A stretch of DNA of 64,000 nt from Tuctoria greenei (GCA_036927565.1 JAYESD010000004.1:93748942-93812941), one strand, 5' to 3'. Shown: positions 43,850-57,490, counted from the stretch's first letter. Numbers and translations: made by a program. The notes: a model not told the origin generated them from the letters alone.

Positions 43850-46800
43850 GCATACTCCTCTGGTGGAACCAAATAAGTTCTTGATAGCGGGTGCACTAAT
43901 CATATGACCGGAGAGAGGAAGATGTTTGTGGAGTATGAGCTAAATTAAGATTCAAGTGAAGGAATCTATTTTGGGGACAATACCCAAGGAAAAATCCTTG
44001 GCACCGGTAAAATTACTATATCCCCTAATCACACTCTTTCAAATGTTTACATGTTGATTCACTTGATTATAACCTCTTGTCCATATCACAACTATGTGAC
44101 AAAGGTTATAATTGGTAATTCACTAATGAGGGTGTGACCGTCATAAGGAGAAGCAATGACTCAATTGCCTTTAAGGGTGTACTCAAGGGAAAGCTCTATC
44201 TTGTTGATTTCTCTGCGGATAAAGCCCAACTCTATACATGCTTAATTGCAAAAACTAACATGGGATGGCTGTGGCTTAGAAGGCTAGCCCATGTTGGGAT
44301 GAGGAATTTGCAAAAACTCCTTAAGGGCGAGCACATCCATGGTTTAAAAAATATTGTGTTTGAAAAGTATAGACCTTGTAGCGCATGCCAAGCCGAAAAA
44401 CAAGTTGGAGCACCACATCCATCAAAGAATATTATGACAACACCAAGACCATTGGATCTTCTACACATGGATCTCTTCGGTCCAATTGCCTACATAAGTA
44501 TTGGTGGTAACAAATATGGTCTTGTCATTGTTGATGATTTTTCACGTTTCACTTGGGTATTCTTTTTGCATGATAAGAGTGAGACTCAAGGTGTCCTCAA
44601 GAGGTACTTGGAGAGAGCTCAAAATAAGTTCTCCTTAAGTATCGAGACCATAAGAAGTGACAACGGCACCGAGTTCAAGAATACTCAAGTTGAAGAATTC
44701 TTGGATGAGGAAGGCATCAAGCATGAGTTCTCAGCCCCCTAATTCCCTCAACAAAATAGGGTGGCCGAGAGGAAGAATAGGACCTTAATTGAGATGTCAA
44801 GAACCATTCTTGATGAGTACAAGACGTCAGACCGGTTTTGGGCAGAAGCGGTCACCGCTTGCCATGCCATAAACCGGTTGTATCTTCACCGCATACTTAA
44901 GAAGACGTTTTATGAGATCCTAACCGGTAACAAGCCAAACATTTCCTACTTTAGTGTTTTGGGAGCAAATGTTACATTCTTAACAAGAAGCCTAGGACTT
45001 CGAAGTTTGCTTCTAAGTCCGATGAAGGTTTCTTACTTGGTTATGACTCAAACACTTACACCTATCGTGTCTTTAACAAATCCTCCGAAATTGTTGAAGT
45101 AGCACGTGATGTAGTGTTTGATGAGACTAATGACTCCCAAGTAGAGCAAGTTGATCGTCATGTGCTAGATCAAGAAGAAGCTCCACAAGTGGTGATAGAA
45201 AGGATGGCACTTAAAGATATACAACCACAAGAACAACCTCAAGATGCAAGTGACCATCCTACACATTAAGGAAGCTCCTCCTCAAATGACCAAGATCAAG
45301 TTCCCCAAGATGCGCTCCAAGAAGATAAAAATGGAGGCATCAACCAAGGGGGAGACAATGAGGATGAGGAAGACCAAGGTGATGAATCGAGACCTCAAGC
45401 GCCTCACCCAAGAGTGCATCAAAGCGTCCAACGGGGCCATCCTGTTGAAAATATACTTGGAGACATCTCCAAGTGGGTAACTACTCGATCTCGTGTTGCA
45501 AACTTTTGTGAACATTCCTCTTTTGTTTCTTCCTTAGAGCCCCACAAGGTTGAAGAAGCACTACGATATCCGGATTGGGCAATGGCCATGCAAGAAGAGC
45601 TCAACAACTTTGAAAGAAATCAAGTATGGGAGCTTGTGAAGAGGCCTAATGCGAATGTTGTAGGCACAAAATGGGTGTTCCGCAACAAACAAGATGAGCA
45701 CGGGGTGGTTACAAGGAACAAGGCATGACTTGTGGCCAAAGGGTATTCACAAGTCGAAGGTTTGGATTACGAAGAAACCTTTGCTCCCATAGCTAGGCTT
45801 GAATCAATTCGTATATTACTTGCCTTTGCTACTCACCATGATTTTAAGCTATATCAAGTGGACGTCAAGAGCGCATTCCTCAATGGTCCAATCAAGGAAG
45901 AGGTGTATGTAGAGCAACTCCCTGAATTTGAAGATGAAGAATTCCCAAACCATGTGTACAAACTGGGTAAGGCTCTCTATGGACTCAAACAAGCTCCTAG
46001 AGCTTGGTATGTTTGTCTTAGAGATTTTCTAACTCAAAATGGTTTCAAAATTGGGAAGGCGGATTATACTTTAATCACAAAGCATTTCAATGACGATTTG
46101 TTTGTTTGCCAAATATATGTCGATGACATTATATTTGGTTCTACTAACAAAGCTTTTTGTGATGAGTTTTATAAGATAATGACGGAAATATTTGAGATGT
46201 CCATGATTGGGGAGTTGAAGTTCTTTCTAGGTTTTCAAGTGAAGCAACTCAAGGAAGGCACGTTCATGAGTCAAACCAAGTACACACAAGATATACTCAA
46301 GAAGTTTGACATGGACAAGGCCAAACCCATCAAGACTCCTATGGCAAAAAATGGGCATCTCGATCTCATGAAGATGGTCCAAGTGTGGACCAAAAGGTAT
46401 ATCGTTCCATGATAGACTCATTGCTTTATTTATGTGCATCTAGGCCCGATATCATGCTTAGTGTGTGTATGTGTGCTATATTTGAAGCTGCTCCTAAGGT
46501 GTCTCATTTGATCGTCGTTAAGAGAATTCTTAGATATTTGGTTCACACACCAAGCCTAGGACTTTGGTACCCCAAAGGATCTAAGTTTAACCTCATTGGA
46601 TATTCCGATGCGAACTCTGCGGGGTGCAAAGTTGATAGGAAGAGTACATAAGAAACTTGCCAATTCCTTGGTAGATCTCTAGTGTCTTGGTCCTCAATGA
46701 AACAAAACTCCATTGCTCTTTCCACAGCCGAAGCGGAGTATGTCGCCGCCGGAAGTTGTTGTGCTCAACTTCTTTGGATGCGACAAACTCTTAGGGACTA

Positions 46801-47068
46801 TGACATAAACTTGCGCCATATTCCCCTCCTATGTGAGAACTAGAGTGCCATCAAAATAGCCCATAATCCAGTTGAACACTCAAGGACCAAACACATCGAT
46901 ATTCGACACCATTTCCTGAGATATCACTCCATCAACGGAGACATTGCAATTTCACTTGTGAGAACCGATAAACAATTGGCCGATATATTTACCAAACCCT
47001 TAGATGAGAAAAGATTTTCTGAACTTAGGAGTGAGCTTAATATCTTGGATTCTCGAAATTTGGCTTGA
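43850..47068 (+). pseudogene. pol: SIRE C pol, multiply disrupted
   Basis: Protease (a stop just before LDSGC, about 43873), pre-integrase and integrase core (44134-44742: HMDLFG, RSDNGTEFKN; stop at 44743; then AERKNRT), RT (45414-46412, YVDDIIFGS about 46118) with TGA at 45726-45728, and RNase H to 47068 with stops near 46649 and 46843. Several frameshifts are also present. The end LDSRNLA matches the end of element A pol. Clearly dead. Confidence 0.9.
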
Positions 47069-47638
47069 ATCTTGCACATCTGATTGTCATATTCAAAATT
47101 CACACATGCTTGCAAAAGACTCATCCTCCTCGATTTTCTACAAATTATTTTGAAATTATTTAATTCTTGTGAATCATGGTCATAGTTTGATTGTTGATTG
47201 CTTACTGACCATGTTTACAAAGATCTTTTGTGAAATCTAGTCCAAAAGGATCAAATATCCACTGAAAACTCAATATATAGGAGTTTTCAGCCTTAGGACC
47301 GGAGTAGTCCGCCCCTAGACCGGACTAGTCCGGTGGCTCAGAACAGTCTGGACCCAGTCTGATAGCCGGACAAGTCCGGGTCCATGACCGGACTAGTCCG
47401 ACCCTTGGGGACTTAACCTCCCTAGGGAACCCCCAACCTCTCCACATCAACTCAAACACACACACTCTCTCTCTCCAAAAACGCTCGAAAACCGCCCCCC
47501 AAATGGTGATTTTCAATTCCCACCAACAAATCTCGACTCCGATCCATGGATTGAAGCCCTAAGGTGCTAGGGAACTATTCCCCAAGCATCGGAGGCCGAT
47601 TCATCATCCACATTTCATCGATTTGAAGATTTGAAGAG
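47069..47638 (+). other. SIRE C pol-to-env spacer, part 1
   Basis: No ORF. It holds an AATATATAGG stretch (about 47269), a palindrome array (47297-47405), then a leader-like segment ending AAGAG|GT at 47638/47639. The layout matches element A. Confidence 0.5.
47297..47405. repeat. CGGACTAGTCCG array upstream of env-like ORF of SIRE C
   Basis: About five CGGACTAGTCCG / CGGACAAGTCCG-type units. Four further degraded units lie at 47812-47886, inside the putative leader intron. Confidence 0.82.
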
Positions 47639-47985
47639 GTATTCTTGACCTAACCCCAAAATCCTTGAAATTCAATTATTTTGGATCTATTGACAGAAAC
47701 TTCTTCACAAATATTGTTGTGCACATCATTGTGATCATGTACCTCCATTTTTGTGGTAGGATCCGTTGTTTTCACAAAATTTCTCTAAATTAGGGTTCTT
47801 GCTATGTGAACCGGACTAGTCCGACTTCAGGGCGGACAAGTTCAGTTGGTTACGGACTAATCCGACCCCTGAGCAGACAAGTCCAAATTACACAGCGAAA
47901 ACCCTAACCTTGATCAATTCTGTGAATTCTACCACTTTGCCTTGACTACTTGAACTCATACACATTCCCTTGCTTCTCTTATCAG
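47639..47985 (+). other. Putative 5'-leader intron of SIRE C env-like ORF
   Basis: Starts GTATTC, ends pyrimidine-rich TGCTTCTCTTATCAG five bases before ATG 47991. At 347 bp it is close to the 352-bp counterpart in element A. Consensus-based only. Confidence 0.48.
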
Positions 47986-47990
47986 CAACC

Positions 47991-49634
47991 ATGTCAGATA
48001 ACGAGTATGTTCCACCTTCCGACTCTGAGGACGAATGGAGAAGCAAGCTCTTTATCCCAGGAGGCGCGAGGATCAAGAAATGGATGTTGCCTACTTTGCA
48101 TCAAAGAGAGCAAAGAATACGCAGCGAGAAGCACACAACTCTATAGCAGACGAGGCAGCCCCATGGAAAAAGAGACTTGTGACATTGGGGGATCAAGCTC
48201 GAGCCCAAGAGGCGAAGGACCTCCAAGGATAAGGGAAAGGCCCCGGTCGATGCTGCACCCATGAAGAGGGTGATCGTTGCCAGGAAGCCGGCAAGCAAGG
48301 CCAAGAAGGGTGCCTCTCAACCCATAGGCCCCTTGAGGATGCCTTCTCCTGCACGGAACCCAAACCGTGCAGCTGCCTTCGACGCTAACATCTTCAAGGG
48401 AAAAGGGGCTGAGAAGGTGCACAAGATAAGGAAGATAAATGTCTATCAGCGGGACAGGAGCACAGTGGATCCCCGTTTCTAGTGTGACTTCCACTGTGAC
48501 TACTACCGGACGATCTACATGTCCATGCAGACCCCAGTCACCGATGCTCAGTGGATTGACTGGGACTACATGGCCCAGAAGGATCACATGGCCTTCAATG
48601 TCGTGATTGAGGCTGTCGAGCGCCATGGTTTGAAGAAGTTCATGGCTTTTTAGTATGACTGGAATGTGGAAGTCATCACTCAGTTCTATTCCACTATTTA
48701 CTTCCACACTGATGGGGACAGGAGGATTACCTGGATGACCCATGGAGAGCAATACTCCACCACCTATTGGCAGTTTGCTTAGCTGCTTGACTTGGAGGAT
48801 CAACTGAACAAAGAAATCATTATCTCCAACTTAAGACCAGTTGATCGGGATACCCTGGAGTACATGTATCCCAACTATGTACCCTTTGAGGCGGGGCATA
48901 TAAGGAACATCAAGCCCTTCTACAGTGTCCTCAACAGGGTGCTCCGGAAGACCATTGAACCCAAGGATGGAGATGCGGGGATAATTTGAGGAAATTTGAG
49001 GCACTTGATGGTCCTCATTTATGGAGATGTCCGCTTCAATGTGGTTGACTACATCTTCGATGACATCTTCAACATCTCCCATACTCCAAACCGATCATGT
49101 GTATACGCACCATACATCATGTACATGATCGAGAAGATCTCCGAACTCACCTTCAAGAAAGACATAATTCACCAGAGGCTTCGACCCCAACTCCCTCCTC
49201 CGAAGCCGGCTGCCCCTAGGAGGAATAATGTGGATCCTCCCGCTTCTTCCTCTCACTTTGTGCCATCTCCTCCGCCACCTCTGCCTTCATCACAATGTGA
49301 GAGTGGATTTCTCAAGTGCTTCAAGGCCATTTTGTCTTCTTGCAAGAAGGCGGAATTTTGGCAACGTCGCATGGAGCGTCTCCAAGAGAAGTATCTCAAG
49401 GCGATGTGCGACAAGTTGGACATTCCCATGTCTCCCGCCGAGGAGAGTGATGGAGAGATCACTCCACTCCTGGAGTTCACCGCCGAGGAGCTCGCTCAAT
49501 TTGGTGAAGACGGTACTTCCACCGCGGCCCCAAACGATGATGATGATGCTAATATTGATCCGGAGGCCACAGAGAGCGGTAGCGGGCACCAAGGCGGAGA
49601 CGATGACGACGATGAGGATGACGAGTTGTCCTAA
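47991..49634 (+). pseudogene. SIRE C env-like (third) ORF, disrupted
   Basis: Homologue of the intact element A ORF (shared WIDW, NRVLRKTIEPKDGDAG, NRSC-YAPY and AILSSCKKAE blocks). After two frame changes near the start, one frame from 48261 to 49634 holds the rest, interrupted by TAG at 48480-48482, 48651-48653 and 48780-48782 and TGA at 48987-48989. It ends in an acidic tail. Function unknown. Confidence 0.82.
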
Positions 49635-49735
49635 GGGCTCTTCCTTTCTTCTTTTCCTTTTTGGTGCCTTGATGACAAAGGGGGAGAGATTAGTGGATGT
49701 TGCTCTTAGAGCTCTTAGAGAAGGGGGAGAGATTG
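49635..49735 (+). other. SIRE C 3' UTR, first part
   Basis: Contains the shared block (TTGATGACAAAGGGGGAG) and a second AAGGGGGAGAGATTG, in which the Tekay element inserted; GATTG (49731-49735) is its target duplication. Confidence 0.75.
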
Positions 49736-50332
49736 TGTGACGCCCGGTTCCAAAAACTGAACCCAGCTAACGCATATGTGTGCCCAGGATGTTCAACACA
49801 CATACACGAGTGCAATCACAAAAGAGTATACAGAAAATTACCACAGAACAAGATTAATTATCAGATTTATTACACAAACCATATCATCCTCGAATACAAG
49901 CTCTATGAATATTAATGACAAGTTCAACTAATGCAGCAGAAATAAACTAATTAAGCAACTACAGCAACTATGCAGCATAAGCGACAGGGTATATATGCGC
50001 AGCTCCAATCAACACCACAGGCAAAGCTGATGGTAGACACGTCCTAGAACTCTGCATTATCGCCATTAAACTCCCAATCCTGACCTGCAACTGTTGGGGT
50101 GGGGGATTGCAAGAGTGAGTACATGTCGTACTCAGCAAGTGTGGAAAGTATGACATGTGGCTGATTCAAATGACGACAATAATAATGGCAAAGTGCTGAA
50201 AAGTACAGTAAAACATTTGAAAAGCAATATATCATATTATGTGAAGTGAACCCATCATAAACCATGTAACCATAATAATACCAGTCCATAAATCACCATT
50301 ACCAATAACCATAATCAATGTCATAAACCATA

Positions 50333-50468
50333 ATTCCATCCATAACCATAACCATAACCATAATATCAACCATAACCATTACCAAACCATAACCATTACC
50401 AAACCATAACCATTACCAAACCATAACCATTACCAAACCATAACCATCCCAAACCATAACCATCCCAA
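50333..50468. repeat. 17-bp minisatellite in Tekay 3' LTR
   Basis: About six tandem units of CCATAACCATTACCAAA and variants, bordered by shorter CCATAA repeats. The same array is in the other LTR at 58092-58228 with apparently equal copy number. Confidence 0.9.
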
Positions 50469-52186
50469 ATCCTAATTTCTCTCTAATCATGGAAGTTGTC
50501 CAGGTGCTCATAACCAGGACCACGGCTATCATGATAGGTTTAATTAACTCTGCAGAGTTTGTACCTCTTTACCCACGTGTTCGTAATTTCATCACCTTTC
50601 GGCGACTAAGAATCTCCCTTATGCCCATGACCCATCGGTCATATTACACACTTCCGTTGGTGTGTGGCCAAGAGATCACAAAATAGCCTTTACAAAGGGA
50701 TTACTAGTCTATTCAGACCCCGCTGAGGTTTCACCGGTGGCGATGCCTCCAACTGAGCACATCTTCAACCAAGGGCCCCTTCTTGAGCCATTCGGATCCC
50801 AGGGTAGTCCCACCAATCATCAACAACCCAATCCAACTACCCCTTCCCCGAGCATCCACAATGGTCCAAACAGCACTAGCAAAGCCCTAATTAATCAGCT
50901 ACGCCGCACCCATACTTGGCCTTGTGGTGGCACTGTAGTCCTGGCTTATTCTCGCATGAACCGGTCCTTAGATCTAAAGCAAGCAAACCACCATAACATC
51001 CAACCCATCCACATACCAGGCTTGCTTAGATCACCCATTACCATACCGTATCGACCAGTTCACATTAACCAAAATATCATTAATACATAATTAAATGTGT
51101 AGTGTTGGTTTTTCCATCCCAATTAATTAAGCGAAGCAAAAAAGGTAAAAACCCTTCCCGACTCTCTACCATATATTCCAGGTGAAAAGGGTGGTTAAAC
51201 AAAGCTAGTAAACTTCCTACCATAGGATTCCCATCAATTTGACACAAGCATGCAGTTCGCAAACAAAACATTTGTTTTAAAACAGGATCAATATGCTTCA
51301 AGGACACTTGTCTTGCTCTTGTTGTTGATCAGGCTCAAAGCCTTCGAACTCTCGATGCTGGAGATCCTCCGCGGCACTCTCTAGCACAAATCCGTATAAT
51401 CCACACAATAAACATACAAGACAAGAAACACAATCAAAGAGTGCACAAATATTACTCAATATGACATGACATGTATGATTAATGCAAATGCAAGTTAGAA
51501 CTTGTTACTAGATTGCTTTTAATGATAACTAACTAGTTCTAATAGCTTTTAATAAGTTTATACAGGTTTGGGGTCGATTAGATCAAATTTTAGAATTAAT
51601 TCAACACAATTTAACCAGAAAGATCGGACTAGTCCGCTAGGGACCGGACAAGTCCGCACTCTGCGAGATCAGCGGATTAGGGTTTTCTAGATCGACGTGA
51701 ATTTGGAGATTAGGGGTTGAATTCATGTAAGGAAAAGAGAATAGAAGGTATACCAGGTGTTTAGAACTCCAATGAACCAAGAAACTTGGAGGTAACACTT
51801 GGATCTTGATGATCTAGGGTTGGTGATGAACTTGGAGATGAATTGGTGGTGAAGGACGAAACTTGGTGGAGATCTTGATCCTCCTTCGTTTCCTCCTCTT
51901 CTTCCTCTTGCTTGGGATCTTCTCCTCCCTCCTTGATGGTGGCTCCCCACGAACTAGGGTTTGGGTGGGTTGAAAAGTGGCAAATAGATGTCAAACCAAG
52001 GGGTTGGGTTGTTTATATAGAGGTGGAGGCTAGGGTTAGATGGATCTCGAGTTTTGGGATGAGTAGAGGCCGGTTTAGAGTCCCACATGGGCTCTAAAAG
52101 AGTTAGGCACGACGTCCCTAGGCCCACTTAACGTGAAACCCAAGAAACAAGTCGTAAAACAACAGATCAACTCGGAGTTGCGAAAT

Positions 52187-52510
52187 ATCGGACAAGTCCG
52201 GACAGGACCGGACTAGTCTGAAGTCGTCCAGAGAGAAAATCGGACAAGTCTGGCCAAAAATCGGACAAGTCCGAATTTGAACAGATAGGAAAAACGGACA
52301 AGTCCGCTGGAACACCGGACTAGTCCGGAAAAGTCCAGGGACTTAGCAAATTTTCAAGGATTCATGGACTATCGGACTAGTCCGCACAAAATCGGACAAG
52401 TCCGAAAGTTTCCAGAGCCAAAATCGGACTAGTCCGCAGCAAAAACGGACAAGTCCGTTTTTAGTCAGCGAGAAATCGGACTAGTCCTCAGTAAAATCGG
52501 ACTAGTCCGC
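52187..52510. repeat. CGGACTAGTCCG palindrome array in Tekay U3 (3' LTR)
   Basis: About twelve CGGACTAGTCCG and CGGACAAGTCCG units of the same two types as in SIRE A and C, upstream of the TATA box on the minus strand. Matched by 59945-60275 in the other LTR. Confidence 0.92.
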
Positions 52511-52551
52511 ACTTTCCTCCGTCTTAAGTGCGGTTTTGCTCCAAATCAATT

Positions 52552-55500
52552 TTAAATGCTCTGAATCAATTTAAACTCGTTCCTCTTGATGTGGGTTAAT
52601 GTTAAACATGTATATGAGTGTATGCAAGGCATGATGCATGAAAATGAGGGTGTTACAAACCTACCCCCCTTAAAATGAATCTCGCCCTCGAGATTCGACG
52701 CGGAAGAGAGGAGATAGGGAAATTCCTTCTTGAGATCATCTTCTAGCTCCCAAGTTGCTTCTTTTTCGGTATGGTGCTTCCATTGAACTTTACAGCATCG
52801 AATGACCTTGTTCCTTGTGACCCTCTCCTTAGTTTCCATGATTTTGACCGGTTGCTCGGCATACGTCAAATCTTCCTCTAGTTCCAATTCTTTCATTGGC
52901 ACTTGTTCTTCTGGTACCCTGAGACACTTCTTGAGTTGGGAAACATGAAACACATCATGTACGTCTGAAAGATGAGCTGGCATCTCCAACTTATATGCTA
53001 CTTCTCCTCTTTTGTCCAAAATCTTGAATGGTCCAATATAACGAGGTGTGAGCTTGCCTCTTATGTTAAACCTCTTATGACCTCTCATTGGTGACACCTT
53101 GAGGTAAACAAAATCTCCTATTTCAAAGGCTAATTTCCTTCTCCTATTATCTGCATAGCCTTTTTGCCTTGATTGGGCAGCCCTCAAGTTTTCACGAATT
53201 ATTTGGACTTGCTTTTCGGCTTCTTGCAACACGTCCGAACCAAATACTTGAGCTTCTCCTGCCTCATTCCAGAATAAAGGCGTCCTACACTTCCTCCCAT
53301 AAAGCGCTTCATATGGTGACATTTTCAAGCTTGCTTGGTAACCATTGTTGTATGAAAATTCCGCGTATGGCAAGCTTTTGTCCCAACTTTTCCCATGCTT
53401 TAAAGCACAAGCTCTTAACATGTCCTCCAAAATCTGATTGGTCCTCTCGGTTTGTCCATCCGTTTGAGGATGATATGCTGAACTAAAATTCAACCTCGTT
53501 CCCAAAGCTTCATGCAATTTTTGCCAAAATCTGGAGGTAAATTGAGAACCTCTATCCAAGACTATCTTCTTAGGGACTCCATGTCGACACACAATATGCT
53601 CCATGTATATTTCGGCTAATCGTGCAGCTGTATACTTGGTCTTCACAGGGACAAAATGAGCTGACTTGGTTAAGCGATCCACAATTACCCAAATTGAGTC
53701 ATACTCGGACTGAGTACGCGGTAACCCAACTATGAAGTCCATACCAATTTCTTCCCACTTCCATTTCGGAATCTTCAACGGTTGCAATAATCCGGCTGCC
53801 CTTTGATGTTTCGCCTTGACTCGTTGACACACATCACACAATGCAACATATTCGGCTATGTCCTTTTTCATGCTATCCCACCAATAGCAAGTCTTCAAGT
53901 CCTTGTACATCTTCGTACAACCGGGGTGAATCGAGTAAGGCGAGTCATGTGCCTCCTTTAATATTGTCTCCCGAATATGCTTTACATTAGGCAACACGAT
54001 CCTCTTTCCAAGCCATAAGGTACCATATTCGTCTTCATCAAATCTGAATTCTGTCCCTTCTTCGGTCCTTTCCTTGATTTCCTTGATCTCCTCATATGTC
54101 GTTTGTGCCTCTCGAATTTCTTGCTCCAAGGTTGGGTTTAACTCCATCATCTCCGTCTCATTTACAAACCCGAGGTTCAACCGTTCAAACTCCTTACATA
54201 ACTCGAATGGTAACTCTCGAATCGTGAGTTGATGACTTACTCCTTTTCTACTCAAAGCATCGGCCACTACATTGGCTTTTCCCGGATGATAGTTGATCCC
54301 CAAATCATAATCTTTGATGAGCTCTAACCATCTTCATTGCCTCAAGTTCAGATCCGTTTGTGTGAAAATATACTTCAAACTCTTATGATCCGTGTAAATT
54401 TCACACCTATGTCCCAGAATATAGTGTCTCCAAATCTTCAATGCGTGTACCACGGCTGGTAGTTCAAGATCATGCGTGGGGTAATTCTGCTCATGCTTCT
54501 TCAATTGTCTTGATGCATAGGCGACCACTTGACCTTCTTGCATCAATAGACACCCATGTCCTTGTCTTGATGCATCACAATAGATGTCGAAACTCTTGCT
54601 TACATCCGGCAATACCAAAACTAGGGCTGTTGTTAACCTCTTCTTCAACTCCTCAAAACTGTTTTGACAAGCTTCAGTCCATTGGAACGCCTTTCCCTTC
54701 ATTAGCAACTCCGTCATAGGCTTGGCTATCTTGGAAAAATCCTTGATAAACCGACGGTAATATCCAGCCATCCCAAGAAAACTCCTTATTTCCTTGATAT
54801 TTTGCGGTGGCTCCCACTTCAACACGTCTCTCACTCTTCCGGGGTCAACTGATACTCCTCCTCCAAAAATAATATGGCCTAAGAAAGAAACTTCCCGTAA
54901 CCAGAATTGACATTTACTGAACTTGGCATACAATTGGTGCTCCCTCAATTTCTGCAACGTAAGCCTCAAGTGTTCCTCATGTTCCTTCTCATCCTTCGAG
55001 TAGATCATAATATCATCAATAAACACCACAACGAACTTGTCCAAGTACTCCATGACGACTTTATTCATGAGGTACATAAAGTAGGCAGGTGCATTTGTCA
55101 ATCCAAAAGACATCACAGTGTACTCATAAGATCCATACCGTGTCCTGAAAGCTGTCTTGGGTATGTCCGATGGTCTAATCTTCATTTGAAATTATCCCGA
55201 CCTCAAATCAATCTTGGAAAACACACAGGCGCCTTTCATCTGATCAAATAAGTCTTCTATGCGCGGCAAGGTGTACTTGTTCTTGATTGTTACCTCGTTG
55301 AGAGCTCGGTAATCCACGCACATCCTTTGGGATCCATCCTTCTTGTCCACGAATAGAACGGGCGCTCCCCAAGGTGAAGAGCTAGGGAGAATAAAACCCT
55401 TCTCTAGTTGCTCTTGAATTTGCTTCTTGAGCTCCGCTAATTCCAAAGGAGGCATCCTATACGGCCTCTTAGCTATAGGTGCAGTTCCAGGTATTAAATC

Positions 55501-57219
55501 AATAACAAACTCAATGTCTCGATCGGGTGGCATACCTGGCAACTCGTCCGGAAAAACATCCAAAAATTCACACACCACCGGAATCTCCTCAATTGTGGCA
55601 CCATCCATATGATTCAATTCCAATTGCTTCGGTGCATGTTGGGTTGCTTCAAATTCTACGGTGATCCCTTCTTCATTGGTCAACTTCACCGTCTTCGTGG
55701 CACACTCAATAACTCCATTGTGCTTCCTCAACCAGTCCATACCAAGTATAATATCCAACCCTTGAGAATCTAAAACAATGAGGTTGGCGGAGAAGTCTAC
55801 CCCCCTTATTCTAAGGCTCACTTTTGGACATACTATATTTGTTCTCATCTCTCCTCCAGGAGACTTAACCAACAGAGTAAACTTCATATGAGAGATAGGC
55901 AAACTATACTTGGCAACATACTTCGATGCAATGAATGAATGCGATGCTCCAGAATCAAATAACATAGTCGTGGGGTTGAAGTTGGCGAGAAACATACCAA
56001 TGACCACGTCATCCGCTTGTTGAGCATCCTCCGTAGAGACATGGTTCACGTTGCCACGAGCAAAGTTCTGCTGTCCACGGCTTCCTTGTGGCTGTCCTCC
56101 ATTAGGTCTTGGGTTTTGCCTCGGTGCATTGCTCCCTTGACCAAGGCCTGACTTAGGACATTTATGCGCAAAGTGTCCAGCTTCTCCACAGGTATAACAC
56201 TTCTTAACTCCACCAGAATTATTGGGACGAGTTTGGTTTTGAGCATTGGCTCCAAGAAAATCAGCACGAGGTGCATAAGGCATTGGAGGCCTAGGTGCTT
56301 GCATAACAGGGCGCTGCTGCACAAACTGAGTTGGGCGTGGTGCATAACCAGGGTGCTGAGCAGGAATAGAGGAGCTGTAATGAGGCGCATTGGGCGGCGC
56401 AAAGTGAGGGCGCACATTACTTCCTTGTTGTTGTCCTTGATATGGTGCCTTCCTCTTGATTTCTTGCTCCATCTCACGGATCTTGTTCTCAACCACAATT
56501 GCTTTGTCCACAAGTTTCTGAAAATTGGCATAATCGCAGTTGAGTAGTTGCACTTGGATCTCATTGTTCAAGCCCCTCATGAACAAGTATTGCTTCCGGC
56601 TGTCCCGACTAACATCCTCAGGCGCGTACCTTGAGAGTTGAGTGAATTTATTGAGATATTCACTCACGCTTGATCTTCCTTGCCTTAAATTCTCAAATTC
56701 TTGCCTCTTCAAGATCATAACACCCTCGGGCACATAATGAGAACGAAAATTCTCCTTGAATTCCGCCTAGGTAATTCTCTCTTGGTTCTCATGAGCATTG
56801 CAATAAGAATCCCACCAATCTGCAGCTGCTCCAACGAGTTGATGAGAAGCAAATAGCACCTTCTCCCGATCACTGCATTGGACAATGGCTAGCTTCTTCT
56901 CCACGGACTTGAGCCAATCATCCGCATCCATAGGGTTTGCGGCTTGAGCAAAGGTTGGCGACCTAGTCCTCATAAACTCTCCCAACCGGTTATGAGGAGG
57001 CGGGGGTGGCGGTGGAGGCATGTGGGGTTGATTGTTGATATTGCCAGCCTGCAGCTGTCCCATAGTTTGTATCATGGTCTGCATGAGCTGGTTTTGCATG
57101 GCCAATAGCTGCTCGATGTTGATAGCTCCCTGAGTAGATCCTTGTCCGATGTTGTTCTGAGGTACTCCATTGTTCTCCTCCTCATCATTGCCATCCCTTT
57201 GGTTGCGAGTCCTCACCAT
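52552..57219 (-). pseudogene. gag-pol: Tekay gag-pol polyprotein, one frame with three stops
   Basis: I start at ATG 57219 (MVRTRNQ, typical of this lineage) rather than 14 codons upstream. Gag with CCHC CYTCGEAGHFAHKC (about 56165-56210), protease FDSGASHSF (about 55945), RT with FIDDIMIYS (about 55003-55040), RNase H, and integrase (zinc C..C about 53830; GMDFIVG; HPQTDGQTER about 53450) lie in one uninterrupted register. A chromodomain follows (about 52690-52850). The 1555-codon frame is broken only by TAG at 56767-56769, TAA at 55192-55194 and TGA at 54334-54336. The tail runs about 100 bases into the LTR. Confidence 0.92.
52658..52671 (-). promoter_or_regulatory. Tekay polypurine tract
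   Basis: On the minus strand AAGGGGGGTAGGTT abuts the 3' LTR start. Confidence 0.85.
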
Positions 57220-57478
57220 CTGAAGAAGAGCAATAGGTAAGAATTTAGAAAACGTCCCCAACTATATGCATCAAGGGATATGAAACTAAACAACTAGCTA
57301 CACTAGCCTAGGTGGACATGGCAATGCTAAAGCATCCCAAAATCCTCTATTAAGCACACAAGCAACCAATATATATATAGCAAACAGCACACTAAGCAAA
57401 AACACATCGATTCTTGAGTGCTCCTATGTGCTCTAAAGTGTCCATTCTATCTAGGCTGCATCCTACGGTCAACCTGTA

Positions 57479-57490
57479 GCTCTGATACCA
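57479..57490 (-). promoter_or_regulatory. Tekay primer-binding site
   Basis: On the minus strand TGGTATCAGAGC, three bases inside the 5' LTR; tRNA-iMet type. Confidence 0.92.

Larger units (their letters stand above)
49736..52657 (-). repeat. Tekay 3' LTR (2922 bp)
   Basis: On the plus strand it starts TGTGACGCCCGG and ends GGTGTTACA. On the minus strand it begins with a palindrome array (52187-52510) upstream of TATATAAAC (plus 52011-52019). It also holds a 17-bp minisatellite (50333-50468) and two palindromes near 51625-51657. Confidence 0.94.

Noticed and set aside
51761..51994. 77-codon minus ORF present in both Tekay LTRs (also 59519-59752)
   Set aside because: It is identical only because the LTRs are copies of each other; low-complexity, in the transcribed leader, no domain.
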